NCBI GenBank assembly: GCA_029204225.1
Contig: CM055102.1
Span: 7,092,994 to 7,156,993 of the forward strand
DNA: 64,000 nucleotides
DNA from: Diphasiastrum complanatum
Lineage: Eukaryota; Streptophyta; Lycopodiopsida; Lycopodiales; Lycopodiaceae
Reading direction: 5' to 3'
The stretch's first letter is position 1. Each line of letters opens with the position of its first letter. Both the position numbers and the translations under genes were made by a program. The notes beneath the pieces are model-generated. The model had not been told where the DNA came from, did not search any database, and saw only the letters and a list, made by a program, of their open reading frames with translations. Positions 11,701 through 21,783 of the stretch are shown here, piece after piece.

Positions 11701-11826
11701 GTCGGCTGTCTGTAGCCATGGTTGGATTAGAGCGTCAGAGGATAAGGGCCAAATCTGTGTGGCCTCGGGGATTTCACGCTGGATCACTTGCTTGGTGCTA
11801 GAGTCTTCAAAGGATGAGGAGGCCAT
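8760..11826 (-). pseudogene. Gypsy I accessory ORF: N-domain, Pro/Ser/Thr linker, coiled coil, C-domain
   Basis: Reading minus from ATG at 11,826 (MASSSFEDSSTKQ). The N-terminal part includes DPLLEAMGFYSALFHSE and QGTTYKVRINADSMVTIG and is followed by about 120 residues rich in Thr, Ser and Pro (roughly 11,000-10,450). A coiled coil follows (10,148-9,750; LNLLEAENTRLGTEIKVLQD). A basic Lys/Arg-rich stretch comes next, then a C-terminal domain with TRWRQQLFERDLAAIRAYM and FFGDPWTRRFQAWVEQEWL, ending at 8,760. Breaks: a TAG at 11,614-11,616, a frameshift in an A-run near 11,405, and frame changes near 10,170, 9,770 and 9,600. The ORF lies between integrase and the 3' LTR in the sense direction, the position of extra ORFs known in plant Tat-lineage gypsy elements. 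Its biochemical role is not known to me. Related ORFs occur at 36, 38-40, 46 and, more distantly, 49-52 kb. Confidence 0.75.
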
Positions 11827-11829
11827 GTT

Positions 11830-12885
11830 AGCAGTGATGATTAAAGGTCGAAAAAGTAGAAAAAATGGTGAAAAAGATAAAAAAGTGTGGAAATGACAAA
11901 AACTATGAATTACGAGTGTTGGATGACAAGTATTGTAGTTCAGAGCGCAGATTGGTGTTCAGTATGAGCAGATGATAGCTGGTAGGAAGTTTGGTCGCAG
12001 AACTTGGTAATTTCAGTGTAAATTTCGGTAGAGCTTCGCTAGCAAAGGTGACAAATGACTCGAATTCAGCCCTTATATAGCGGAATTTAGAGTGCGTATT
12101 AGGTGAAATCCACTTTCCCTTGTTCAGTTCCACCCAAATTTTGGCAGTGCAAGAGTTCAGAAGGTGATTTGACTGTTATGCGAAGGTTTTGCAAGGGTTC
12201 AGACTGTCTGCGAGGGTTCAACTCTCGCAGGAAGTGATCTCTCGCACAACTTGTTCATGTGATTGGATTTTCAAGATCAAACCATGTAGACATGCTAATT
12301 TCACTGCTCTGATTCCATCTAGGCACTTTGCGAGGGTTGGTAAGATGATCTTGATGCTCTGCGAGGGTTCTGAAAATTCAGCTTCTAGGAACCCTCGCAC
12401 ATACTAAAAAATGGTGAATCCTATATCAAGAACTCTCGCAAAGATTTTCATGGATGCATCTGGGTCAGATCTGGTGACTGTCCAAGTTTCAAGAGCTATC
12501 TCCCAGGGGATCTCAAAAAATCATGAAAAAAGTGCTCTTTCAGAGTGTTTTTTTGAAGAGATCTCGAGATTTTATGATTTTTAACTTTTGTAAACTGGTA
12601 ATCAGTCTCATCCAGGCTTGATCTGACTGTTGGTAGTTCTCTGGAAGTTCTAATGGATACTTGGTAGCAGATCCATCAGTCAATCTGATGATATGCTTCC
12701 TTCCTGATCCTATCTAGATCTGGATCTTCCTTGAATTCTGATGGATTTTTCCGATCTTGCCAGATTTGGCCGAATCTTGATGGATCTAGCTTGATTTGGC
12801 TTGATCTTCCTAGATCTAGTGGTGATGGTTTAGCTGAATAGCTTTTCATAATGTGGCATCACCAATCTGGATCTCTCTTACTATG
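11830..12885 (-). other. Spacer between integrase and accessory ORF of gypsy I
   Basis: No coding content. It holds scattered copies of a CTCGCA/GCGAGGGTTC motif between 12,150 and 12,460 and AGATCT/TTGATC-rich repeats at 12,600-12,830. The CTCGCA motif is also the core of the tandem repeats at 15.6-16.9 kb. Confidence 0.55.
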
Positions 12886-12889
12886 GTGG

Positions 12890-14052
12890 CTAGTACTTGT
12901 GCAACCGGCTATCGTTGATGGGTGTATCCAATGTTGGCTCATCTAGCTTTTCTAAATTCACGGCTCCATGATTAAGAATTTTCTTGATCCGATAAGGACC
13001 TTCACCTGTGAATTTTAACTTTCTCTTGATCGCCTTGGTTTTATACATCAAGACCAGATCTCTGGAGCGAAGATCCTTCTTTTGTAATCTGTGATCATGC
13101 CATGCTTTGCATCTTTCCTTTTCAACTGTCAGTGCATGCACAGCTAGTAAGTCTGTTTCACAGAGTTTATGCAGAGCTTTGTGGTGTAGTTGTAGAGATT
13201 TGGACTCATGAAGACGTTGCATGGTGGCAATCCTTAATGAAGGAACTAAAAACTCTACTGGCATCACAACATTCTGACCATATACCAATTGGAAGGGTGT
13301 TTGATCAGTGCTTCCTTTATATGTTGTCCTGAATGCCCACAATGCAGCATGCAACTTGTGTTCCCAATCTGATCTGCTAGCTTCAACTATTTTCATGAGC
13401 ATGCTACACAAGATCTTATTGATGATTTTGTTTGCCCATTACCACGAGGATAATAAGGCGTACTAGTTCTGTGGATCACGAAGAATTCCTCCAACAGGAC
13501 CCTGATGGTCTCATTGATGAAATGGCTTCCGCGATCGCTGACTAGCTCTATTGGGCATCCAAAGCGCACAATGATATTTTCATAAAGGAACTTGGCAGTG
13601 GTCCTAGCATCAGCTACTCTTACTGCCTTGGCTTCGATCCACTTGGTGAGGTAGTCTGTGGCTACGATTATGTATCGAGCTTGAGAACTCTTTGTTGCAG
13701 GGTGAATTGGACCGATGTAATCCAATTCCCACTTTTTGAATGGTACTTGGACTAAGACCGGGTGCAATAGGTCATAATTCAATCTTGTTGGCCTTCTCGC
13801 CCTTTGGCACACATCGCACTTTTTCAAGTATTCCTCTGTATCCTTATGAATTGCTGGCCACCAACATCCTGATTGCAGGATCTTGCGAACTATAATGTCG
13901 GATGCAAAATGGCCTCCAACCATGCCTTCACGTGAAAGCAAAATGATCTGGGTGGCCTCATGAGGAAGAATACACCGCCGAAGAATTTCGTCGGGTCCTC
14001 TTCGATACAATTGGCCAGCAATCAGATGATAAGGTCTAGCCTTCAAGATCAA
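12890..14052 (-). pseudogene. Gypsy I integrase
   Basis: On minus the order is an H2C2 zinc-binding segment (GGHFASD ... CDVCQRARR), the core with KKWELDYIGPI (first Asp), ELVSDRGSHF (second Asp) and TPYYPRGNGQ, then a C-terminal region with WAFRTTYKGSTDQTPFQLVYGQ and the GPYRIKKIL barrel. At the third catalytic position, just after NGQ (about 13,427), a Lys codon AAA stands where the family has Glu, and a frameshift follows at once. The enzyme would insert element cDNA into the genome, but this copy cannot be active. It is followed on minus by the spacer and the accessory ORF. Confidence 0.88.
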
Positions 14053-14127
14053 TTTTCACTGTTCCGTCTTTGGCAGTGATTTGTTTGGTTGGCCTCGCAT
14101 TAGATATTCAACAATGTCGGCAACTCA

Positions 14128-14470
14128 TTATGGTACTGTGTCCACATAAAATAAGGCAGCATCTGCCAGTTCATCATTGGGTTGGGTTGCAATCTCCTTT
14201 CCCTTGATTCGTGACACATGATCTACCATGTAGTGTTGTTTTCCCTTGCAAACTACTAGATAAGTGTTCTGAGTCTGGTCCATGCACGCACAGATCATCC
14301 AAGAAAATTTCCAAAAATTTTTGCAAATAATATTTGAATGCCGCCTACATGACTCGCTGGAAGGTGCTTGGGGCATTGCAAAGTCCGAATTGCATCACTT
14401 TATAGGCATAGGTTCCCCATTCCGTGGCAAATGTTGTCTTGTGCTGGTCTTGGGCGACTATTTTCACCTG
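14128..14470 (-). pseudogene. Gypsy I RT remnant fused to the RNase H tail
   Basis: On minus, [19 protein letters not shown] and CNAPSTFQRVM are reverse-transcriptase block 4 sequence. FLDDLCVHG (the FLDD form of the active site) follows near 14,290. The frame then jumps to the end of RNase H (DHVSRIKGKE near 14,210). Most of RNase H and the RT C-terminus are deleted. The plus-strand copia scrap at 14,553 lies just beyond. Confidence 0.75.
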
Positions 14471-14552
14471 GTCCCTCGAAGACTTGTTCCGCTGGTGCCT
14501 GACTTTGATCAGGTTCTCTCTGGGCTTGCGGCATCATGATTACTATGTCGTC

Positions 14553-14736
14553 CAAGGCAGACGATACAAAGCAAGGCTCGTCGCGAAAGGCTACACACAA
14601 AGGTACGACGTTGATTACTTCGATACGTATTCACCAATGGTAAAAATGACAAGCATTTGACTGCTCCTTGCATACGCAACTCAATACAATCTGGAAATTC
14701 ACTAGATTGATGTAAAGATAGCCTTTCTGAGAGCTC
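14553..14736 (+). pseudogene. copia RT N-terminal scrap
   Basis: [16 protein letters not shown] and [13 protein letters not shown] are RT motifs of copia. The nucleotides closely follow those at 61,845-62,010. The fragment stops at about 14,736, where an LTR-like sequence starts. Confidence 0.85.
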
Positions 14737-15133
14737 AAGCATCCTCATTTGCTAATCAATCTTGCTTATGCTATTGTTGTGTTTGCTTGTTATTTTCATC
14801 TCTTCCTTGCTTTTTGTTTGTGATTAGTTAAGGTTTTTCCATAAGCAATGACATTGAGCATTTGAGCTAACCTCCATCTCATTTCTCTCTCTTCCTCTCT
14901 TATCTTCTCTCTTCCTCTTCTTGTCCATCCTTTCCCTTCACCCAAAAGCATGATGAATGTTAGTGTAGAGGAGTAGAGTTAAAGGAGGGTAGTGTTAGTG
15001 GTGAATAGAGTTAAGGGAGAAAGTAGGAAACTAACTAAAAATAGCATCTATGCATAGTTAGGTACCTATCCAGTGATCTAACCCTTGTTGACAGGCGGGA
15101 GGGCTATACTACGCGAGATCTTCTACCCTACAG
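14737..15133 (+). mobile_element. Gypsy LTR upstream of a tRNA-Asp-type primer site
   Basis: Starts near AAGCATCCTCATTTGC, a sequence that recurs at about 63,035 after another copia fragment. It includes a shared GAGCTAACCTCCATCTC-type stretch and CT-rich DNA. It ends just before the primer site at 15,134. The exact left end is uncertain, and no 3' partner was identified in the window. Confidence 0.5.
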
Positions 15134-15151
15134 TGGTGCCGTTGCCGGGGA
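15134..15151 (+). promoter_or_regulatory. Primer binding site, tRNA-Asp type
   Basis: TGGTGCCGTTGCCGGGGA differs at one base from the complement of the 3' end of plant tRNA-Asp, the primer site used by many Tat/Athila-group gypsy elements. Confidence 0.8.
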
Positions 15152-15639
15152 GCGCCACACACTCGCTTCATCGCATAGTTTTCTTAATCTCTTCCTCTCT
15201 CTGCCTCTCTCTTTTCTTCTCTCTCACCATTCATTTTCACCAAAACATCAAATTTGACGTAGAATAGTGTGAGTAGTGTTAGTTTTTGCTATTTTTTCGT
15301 AATTTTTTTGTTTGTTTCAAATGTAGGGAGAGATTGTGGGTGGAAGGAGCAGATCCAAGCACCCAATCCCTTCGTTAATCCATACAATCCATAAAAATCA
15401 GAAGAAAAAGAAGCTCAAAATCTATTTTTGGAGGGAAAAAGAGAGCCAAAATCCCATCAGATTTTAATTTCTCAAAAACCAGCAAGAAGTAACATTCGCA
15501 TGACTGGCAGCAGCTCCAGAGTACTGTCCCAGACCTACGTAGAAGCATGCAAAGGTTACTTCTCAATAGATTTTGAAAAAACAGAGAAAAACCCAAAAAA
15601 ATTCAAAAATCCTCTGTAAAAATTAAAAAAAAATTCAAA

Positions 15640-16900
15640 ACTCAAAACTAACATTTGCAGAGCTCTTTGAAGTTCCATCTCACTGAGACAAGGACACAAA
15701 GAAGTCTGCGAGAGTTAGATCTCAAAAAAAGTGCCCCTATGAAGGTTCCCAAGAGCAAAAAAATGGCCTAGAACCTTCTCAGACAACAAATTTTTGAGTT
15801 TCCTTGGGAAGTAACCTTTACAGAGCTCTCTAAAGTTCCATCTCACTGAGACAAGGACACAGAGAAGTCTACGAGAGTTAGATCCCAAAAAAAGTGCCCC
15901 TGTGAAGGTTCCCAAGAGCAAAAAGTGCCTAGAACCTTCTCAGACAACAACTTCTTGAGTTTCCCTGGGAAGTAACTCTCGCAACTTGGTAAGCAAGTGG
16001 ATCTGACTCAGATACAAGCACATATCAGCCTGCGAAGATTAGTTCCCAGAAAATCTCAAAATTTGGTTAAAAAACTCCAAAAAAATGTAGTTTTTTCAAG
16101 ATTTTTTGAGTTTCCTAGGGAAGTAACACTCGCAGCTAGGTGAGCAGCTGAATCTGACTGAGATACAAGTGCATACCAGTCTGCAAGGGTTTGTTTCCAA
16201 AAAATCTTAAAATTTTGCAAAAATATCCCAAAAAATGCACTTTTTTTAAGATTTTTTTGAATTTCCTTGGGAAGTAACTCTCGCAGCTTGGTGAGCAGCT
16301 GAATCTGACTGAGATACAAGTGCATACCATTCTACGAGGGTTTGTTCCCAGAAAACCTTAAAATTTTGTAGAACAACCCCAAAAAAAATGCACTTTTTTT
16401 AAGATTTTTTGAATTTCCTTGGGAAGTAACTCTCACAGCTTGGTGAGTAGCTGAATCTGACTGAGATACAAGTGCATACCAGTCTGAGAGGGTTTTTTTT
16501 TTAGAAAATCTTAAAATTTAAAAAAATGTACCTTTTCAAGATTTTTTGAGTTTCCTTAAGAAGTAACTCTCGCAGCTTGGTGAGCAGCTGAATCTGACTG
16601 AGACAAGTGCATACCAGTCTACGAGGGTTTGTTCCCAGAAAATCTTAAAATTTTGCAAAAATACTCCAAAAAAATGCACTTTTTTCTAGATTTTTTGAGT
16701 TTCCTTAGGAAGTAACTCTTGTAGATTGGTGAGCAGGTAAATCTGACTTAGATACAAGTGCATACCAGTCTGAGAGGGTTTATTCCAAGAAAATTTTAAA
16801 ATTTTGCAAAAAGACCTCAAAAAAATGCACTTTTTCCATGATTTTTTAAAATCTACTGGGAAGTAGCCTTTGAAAAGAGTTTTATACATAGATCTAACCT
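15640..16900 (+). repeat. ~150-bp tandem repeats in a gypsy leader
   Basis: A unit containing GAAGTAACTCTCGCAGCTTG, AATCTGACTGAGATACAAG and an A-rich half recurs with starts near 15,970, 16,121, 16,273, 16,425, 16,561, 16,709 and 16,859, so spacing is 136-152 bp. Two related but longer units (~170 bp) lie at 15,657 and 15,827. The block sits between the tRNA-Asp primer site and the ORF at 17,526, that is, in the untranslated leader. Frames across it have no recognisable protein. Confidence 0.85.
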
Positions 16901-17525
16901 AGATATGGCTACTACGAAATTTTTGTGAAGATCCAATGGCTATATTTTCAAATATCTAAGAAAAAGTGTCAAAAAACTGAGTTTTTTCAAGATTCTGACA
17001 AATCTATTCATCAAGAACTCTTGCAAAACTCACATTGTCTAGAAATGGTCTAGATACAGCTACTGTAGGAAGGTTGAAGGTTTGATTCACTCAAATCTGA
17101 AGAAATCTCAAAAAAAAAAAAAAATCATGAAAAAGGGCTAAAATCACACTATTAGCCAACTGAAACTAATCAGATCTTGTCAAATCTAGGTTGCAGTCAC
17201 ATTATCCATCAAGATCCAACATCCCTAGACCGAATCAAGTGAATGAACCTCAGATCAAGCCAATCAGTTCCCTCCACATCAATCACTATCCATCCATCAT
17301 TCTTCTGTCCCATCTCTATTCCATCTTCTATCTCCATCTATGCTAGATAAATCCATTTCTGTCTCTATTCTCATCCATACTAATCCACCGTTTACTGATT
17401 CTCTTCTCTTTTTCTTCTTCTCCATCTCCTCAAAAAAAAAAAAAATGGTTGGAGCACCAGAGTCATTAAGCAAACTTTGAAGCAATTCACCAACCAACTA
17501 CTTTGAGACATTCTAGTGATGAACT
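16901..17525 (+). other. Leader sequence without genes
   Basis: AT-rich, with A-runs near 17,110 and 17,440. Nothing coding recognised. Confidence 0.4.
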
Positions 17526-19080
17526 ATGGAGACCGCCCTTGTAGGATTATCGAAATTAAAAAAGTACCCTGCTAAAACAATCCGAGACTACACCTATCGA
17601 AGCAGATCAAGTGCAGCGAAAGACTTAAAACCTTGCACTTCCAGTTGACAGCAAGCTTATGCTCGCTCTATTAAGTTTCTTGAAAAGGATGAATGTACCT
17701 TCTGGTTTGGAGATCATCCAAGTATCAGGTGTCCAATCACGAATCTGCGCTTATTAAAAGGACAAAATATAGAGCAACAGGCTTGTTGACAGCAAGATAC
17801 AGCGGCTCAATGGTCAGAAGCAGAATCAAGCCGACAAGGAGCTCACCAAAAGGATGGATGTCAGATTGATCCATCTAAGTCACGAGTTTCTTCAACAAAC
17901 AGTGGCAAGGTAAAGGTTTTGGTTATATCCTCTTGCATGTCACCGAATTCAATGGACGACCATAACAGCCTACCAATCTATTTTGTGGAAGATCCTAAGG
18001 GAAATTTATTACCGGTGTATGTCTATCAACTTAGAGCAGATGGCATACTGCACTCAGTTAGGTGCTATGGATGCAGACGAAAACACCGCCGTGCTGAATG
18101 TCCACAACGAGGGGATCTGTCAACATTTGATCCCTCGTGTTCACAATGCGGAGTTAATCATCCATGCCGAGATTGCCCGATGAGAAATTCACAAATAGCC
18201 AGGAGGCATTTGGCCTATGTAGACCGACATGCACTTGGGGTAATCCTTCCACCTCGAACGTACTACAAAAGAAAAATCTTAGTGCCACTGGGCTATGAAA
18301 CGAGTGACGAAGAGGACAATCTGGCAAAAGTCCCAAAGTATGCAAAGATACCCTCGGGAAAACAAGTAAAACCATCACAGAAGACAGAGATGGTAGAATC
18401 CATCACACCAATGGTAACTGAGGAAGTCAAAAAATTGGCATCCGATGAAGTCCAACAAATTTTACCATGTCTCTTGGCGCAATCACTACAAAGAATTCTT
18501 AGTGATGAATTACAAAGGGGACTAGCGTCAACAAAGCAACTTGAAGGCAATTCAACACAAGATCCAAGGAACAGTGCCATTACGCAACTTTCAACGGGGA
18601 AGTGCAATGACCAAGAGAAGACTAAAGTTGATGATTGTCCCTCAATGAGCAAGATTCAACCAAAGTCTAATTGTTTCACAATTCAACAGACCCCCAAATC
18701 AACGCCAATTCGGGGTATATCCATTCTTCAAAGGCAAATCCAGGGAATCCAAATCCAAATAGGCCTCTAGTACAGCAAGCACCAGTGCCTACAATGACAA
18801 AGTCTTGTCCTCAATCTATGATATTCAGACTGCTGAGGAAAGTCGTCAGGTTATGACATACTTCGAATACCTGGACAGACAAGAGCATCAAGCAAGCACG
18901 TCATATCCACATTACGAATTGAGGGAGTCTATGACATTGAGACCAGTTGCGTCGATCTATGAAGATCCATTGTATTAGCAAGATTTATCTTGGAATCCTC
19001 CGATGGAATGCATCGACTACCCAATTGTCAATGAACAAGGTTATCCGGTATGGCCACCAGACCCTTATGGGTATTATTGA
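17526..19080 (+). pseudogene. Retroelement ORF with three zinc-knuckle motifs
   Basis: From ATG 17,526 one frame runs to 18,770 apart from two TGA codons (17,646 and 17,787), then continues in a shifted frame to TGA near 19,080. It encodes three short-spaced knuckles of form CX2CX3HX4C: one near 17,690 whose second Cys is Trp (CTFWFGDHPSIRC), then CYGCRRKHRRAEC (about 18,065) and CSQCGVNHPCRDC (about 18,145). This short spacing is usual in gag of plant Tat/Athila gypsy elements. A Lys/Gln/Glu-rich helical region follows (18,350-18,560), and the end has NEQGYPVWPPDPYGYY. The ORF sits directly upstream of the polypurine region of LTR 19,268. It is either gag of a pol-deleted element or an accessory nucleic-acid-binding ORF. 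It has no similarity that I can see to the accessory ORF of gypsy I, although the LTR is shared. Confidence 0.6.
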
Positions 19081-19267
19081 AAATCTGGCAAGTCCAGGTT
19101 CTTGTTGATCAACACTCAATAAAGCCTCAGGTTTTACGTAAGCGAATTCTATCCACACTTTTCCTGAAGCATCCATGTCCCAGCAATAAAAGAACCGACA
19201 ACAACGCCCCTTCACGACAGTTGCAGCCTAGTGCCAAGGGACCGGCACTACTTTGGGCCGTGGACCC

Positions 19268-19739
19268 TGTTGTGGGTATTTCATGTATACAAATAAATAA
19301 GTGGGTCTCACCACTTAAAATGCTGTTGGCCAGGACTTGCCTACTGGGCCCCGCCACAGTACGGTAGAATAATAAGTGCAAGGCATTGGCGTCTTGTGTG
19401 CATAAGCCCAGCCACCAATGAGCACAAGTAGCAAGTTGTAATTCCTAGGAATAAGAGACTAGGGGCTTAAAACTCTAAAATGACATTAGAGGCCCTAAGT
19501 CAAGTTGCAAATAAAAAAGCTAAAAGGGCCCAACTTAAAACTCACACGAATCATGTGAGTGCCCTTGTGCTTTCTTAGCACCAATAGATTTAACTTATGT
19601 TTATTTTAAAGGCTTGGATTGGAATCCTTGCCCCAATGAAGTGGCCAATGAGAGTGAAGGAGGCTCACCTCTAAAATCTATAAGAGGGAGCCATTTCCTT
19701 TGTATTGTATCATCTTCCATTCTCATTCTAATAAAAATC

Positions 19740-19828
<89 letters not shown>

Positions 19829-19975
19829 ACGTTGGGATAGAATAGCTTTGGGTAGGCGCTCGAGCCCCCAAAGCCTTTCTCAACCTAGGCGTTCTCTCTC
19901 TCCCTCTCTCCATCTCCATCTCTCTCTCTCTCTCCCCTCCCTCCCTCTTCTTCAATTGAGGCGCTGCACACAACA
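19268..19975 (+). mobile_element. Gypsy family A LTR
   Basis: Starts TGTTGTGGGTATTTC after the block GGGACCGGCACTACTT (about 19,230), the same arrangement as at 8,713 on minus. A TATA-like CTATAAGAG is near 19,680 and an AATAAA near 19,730, followed by the long CT tract. The 3' boundary is not sharp; it must lie before the H3-like sequence at about 20,006. Confidence 0.6.
19747..19825. repeat. (CT)n microsatellite
   Basis: About 39 CT units. It directly follows the AATAAA of the LTR, so it would lie near the transcript start or polyadenylation region of the element. Confidence 0.97.
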
Positions 19976-20005
19976 TATGAGGATTTTCAGATGAAATTTT
20001 TTTCA

Positions 20006-20161
20006 GATACTGTTGTTGCAGCTGTCCATGCCAAGAGGGTGACCATCATGCCCAAGGATTTAAACATTGTGTTCAGGCTTCAGGACACATATGACAAGTC
20101 TGCTGAATACTTTAGACTTGCTCCCTCCTCTCCTCCAAAAAAAAATTCAGAGAGGAAAAAA
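20006..20161 (+). pseudogene. Histone H3 C-terminal fragment, in frame with the downstream Ulp1-like ORF
   Basis: A T-rich tract ending in CAG (20,004-20,006) precedes a frame that reads DTVVAAVHAKRVTIMPKDL. HAKRVTIMPKD (20,027-20,059) is identical to the C-terminal helix region of canonical H3; the residues after it diverge from H3. The preceding Asp-Thr also fits H3 spacing. The same frame continues through a single TGA (20,162-20,164) into the ATG of the Ulp1-like ORF at 20,228. H3 would package DNA in nucleosomes, but only this C-terminal piece is present, with no N-tail and little of the histone fold. It looks like a captured exon or a decayed fusion. Confidence 0.7.
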
Positions 20162-20227
20162 TGAAAGCAATCTCAACCAACCCGGCTTGTTATTCGTATA
20201 CAGAGCGGGAGTGTTTCAAAGAAGAAG

Positions 20228-21530
20228 ATGTCTCTTGATTCTCCATCTAAAGTGAGGGATTTTTCCAAGCCATCTCCTCTGAATACTCTTTTTTCTTCTA
20301 GGCATTCTCCTTCTAATTCTCTTCTTAAGTCTCATTCTCCTCCTCCCACTCCATCTTTAACTTCTCCTGCTAAATCTTCCTCTCTTAATAATTTTCCACC
20401 TCCTAAATCTCCTCCTCCTCCTCCTCAACCCGTAAATATTAGTTCCCATCCTGTTCTTGGAAGCGATTTAGATGATTTTGTTAGTGTAAAGGTAGATTCA
20501 ATTTTGAATGACAATTCTTTATGTGGTTTATCAGTATTACTTCTCTCACCCCCTGCACTTGCCTTTATAAATACTCCTCAATATGTACAATATGACCAAT
20601 TGTTAAATACGTATCTTAAAAAGGTTTAGGTCCTCGATACAGTTTTAGAATGCCGAAGACCAATGTTGGTCTCCCCCTTTCTAGTTTAGATATTGGTGAA
20701 TTAGAAAGTAGGGATAAAATGCTAGGGGACAATGTAGGACGTGGGGCAATTCAGTACTGGATGGAGTTCTTCGAGACCCCATTGTTTATAGATGTTGCAT
20801 TGTTTCCCCTTCAATTCATGGCTGCATTTGATTTTTCTGATTTCAAAAGCCTGCACGATGATATGCTCCAATACGTCAGACTAGGAACTCCAATTCTCAT
20901 GCTGCCATACATAACAAAGTAAGTGTCTTTTTTTCAGATTTTATTTTATTGGATTTTTCATATGAATTTTGATTTCACATTGATTCTCATAAATTTATTG
21001 TTTTCTGATTTTAGTGATCATTGGAGCTTATATGTGTTGTCCTTGTACGTCAATAACGAGGGTGTGTGTAATCCAGTTTGTTTAAAGATGAACTCTACTA
21101 TACACACACACACAGAATTGTCAGGACCCATGTACAGAAAATATTGGAACTCTTTCCAGTACCAAAATGCAAAAGCATATTCGAAGCTGAAAATGGTTGA
21201 TGCAGAGGTTTAAATTCTTCAATATCGGTTCGATGCGCCCTTGTAGTTATTGATTGGATTGTTATCATAACGTGCGCGCTGATCCGATATTCAATCAATA
21301 TTTTTTTTATATTGGTTCGACGCGCGCTTGTTTCCGTTGTAGATGTTATTCTGACATCCTGCGCGTTGATCCGATATTTCATAATGTTAAAATTTGGATT
21401 CTGCAGTCCTCCCAACAGGTTGATTCTATTAGTTGTGGTTGGTATACCATATGCAATGCCAAACAATTTTTTTAATTGGCTTGCATTACAAGATGGACCT
21501 CCAAATCTGGAAGAGGTAATCTTTGATTAA
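20228..21530 (+). pseudogene. Ulp1/C48-type SUMO-protease-like ORF, interrupted
   Basis: The frame opens at ATG 20,228 with a Ser/Pro-rich tail of about 75 residues (SPPPTPSLTSP, PPPKSPPPPPQP). An A-run at about 20,615 carries a frame change, then LGDNVGRGAIQYWMEFF corresponds to the Ulp1 substrate-binding helix. An intron (20,919-21,014, GT-AG, 96 bp) precedes NDHWSLYVLSLY, with the catalytic His at 21,019. The catalytic Asp position reads KMNS (AAC at 21,091), so Asp is Asn. A second intron (about 21,207-21,406) precedes QVDSISCGWYTI, with the Gln and the nucleophile Cys at 21,434. A frame change in a T-run (21,467-21,473) follows, and a donor lies at 21,516. C48 proteases cut SUMO-like modifiers; plant transposons also carry such domains. 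The His-Asn-Cys set and the breaks suggest an inactive copy. Confidence 0.72.
21221..21385 (+). repeat. Two tandem hairpin units inside intron 2
   Basis: Two ~75-bp units each start ATATYGGTTCGAYGCGC and end GCGC(G)TTGATCCGATAT, so each has arms that can pair with each other, and the two units are direct repeats with substitutions. The CG-rich arms stand out against AT-rich surroundings. They could form stem-loops in RNA or DNA. Confidence 0.7.
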
Positions 21531-21624
21531 TTACTTTTAATTGTGTTTTTGCTTTTTTTCATATTCAAATTCCTATTAACTGATCTTTGATTAATTACAT
21601 TTAATTGTGTATGTTTTTTTTCAG

Positions 21625-21783
21625 TTTAAATGCCCAAAGGTCTCCCCAATGTAGATAATGCACTTCAAGCAGGAGACCATAAAGCTTGTGATCGAAAATT
21701 TATATCCAGTTGCAGTGGCCGAGTGTTCTCCACCCAAGCTACTTCCAACTGGAGAAATGGATTTAGAAATCATAGATAGTTGA
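21625..21783 (+). pseudogene. Terminal exon copy 1 of the Ulp1-like gene
   Basis: After TTTTTTTTCAG the frame reads FKCPKVSPM, then a TAG, then IMHFKQETIKLVIENLYPVA, and ends with LEIIDS and TGA. It carries one in-frame stop. The nearest upstream donor is at 21,516. The product part is not a known domain. Confidence 0.5.

Noticed and set aside
15640-16900. CRISPR-like array
   Set aside because: The units are ~150 bp, diverge along their whole length and have no constant repeat with unique spacers; the context is a plant gypsy leader.
19970-20006. Extension of the H3 match upstream of the acceptor-like site
   Set aside because: An ungapped reading keeps a few matching residues (Ala-Leu, Phe, Asp), but too few to claim homology, and a good acceptor lies in between.
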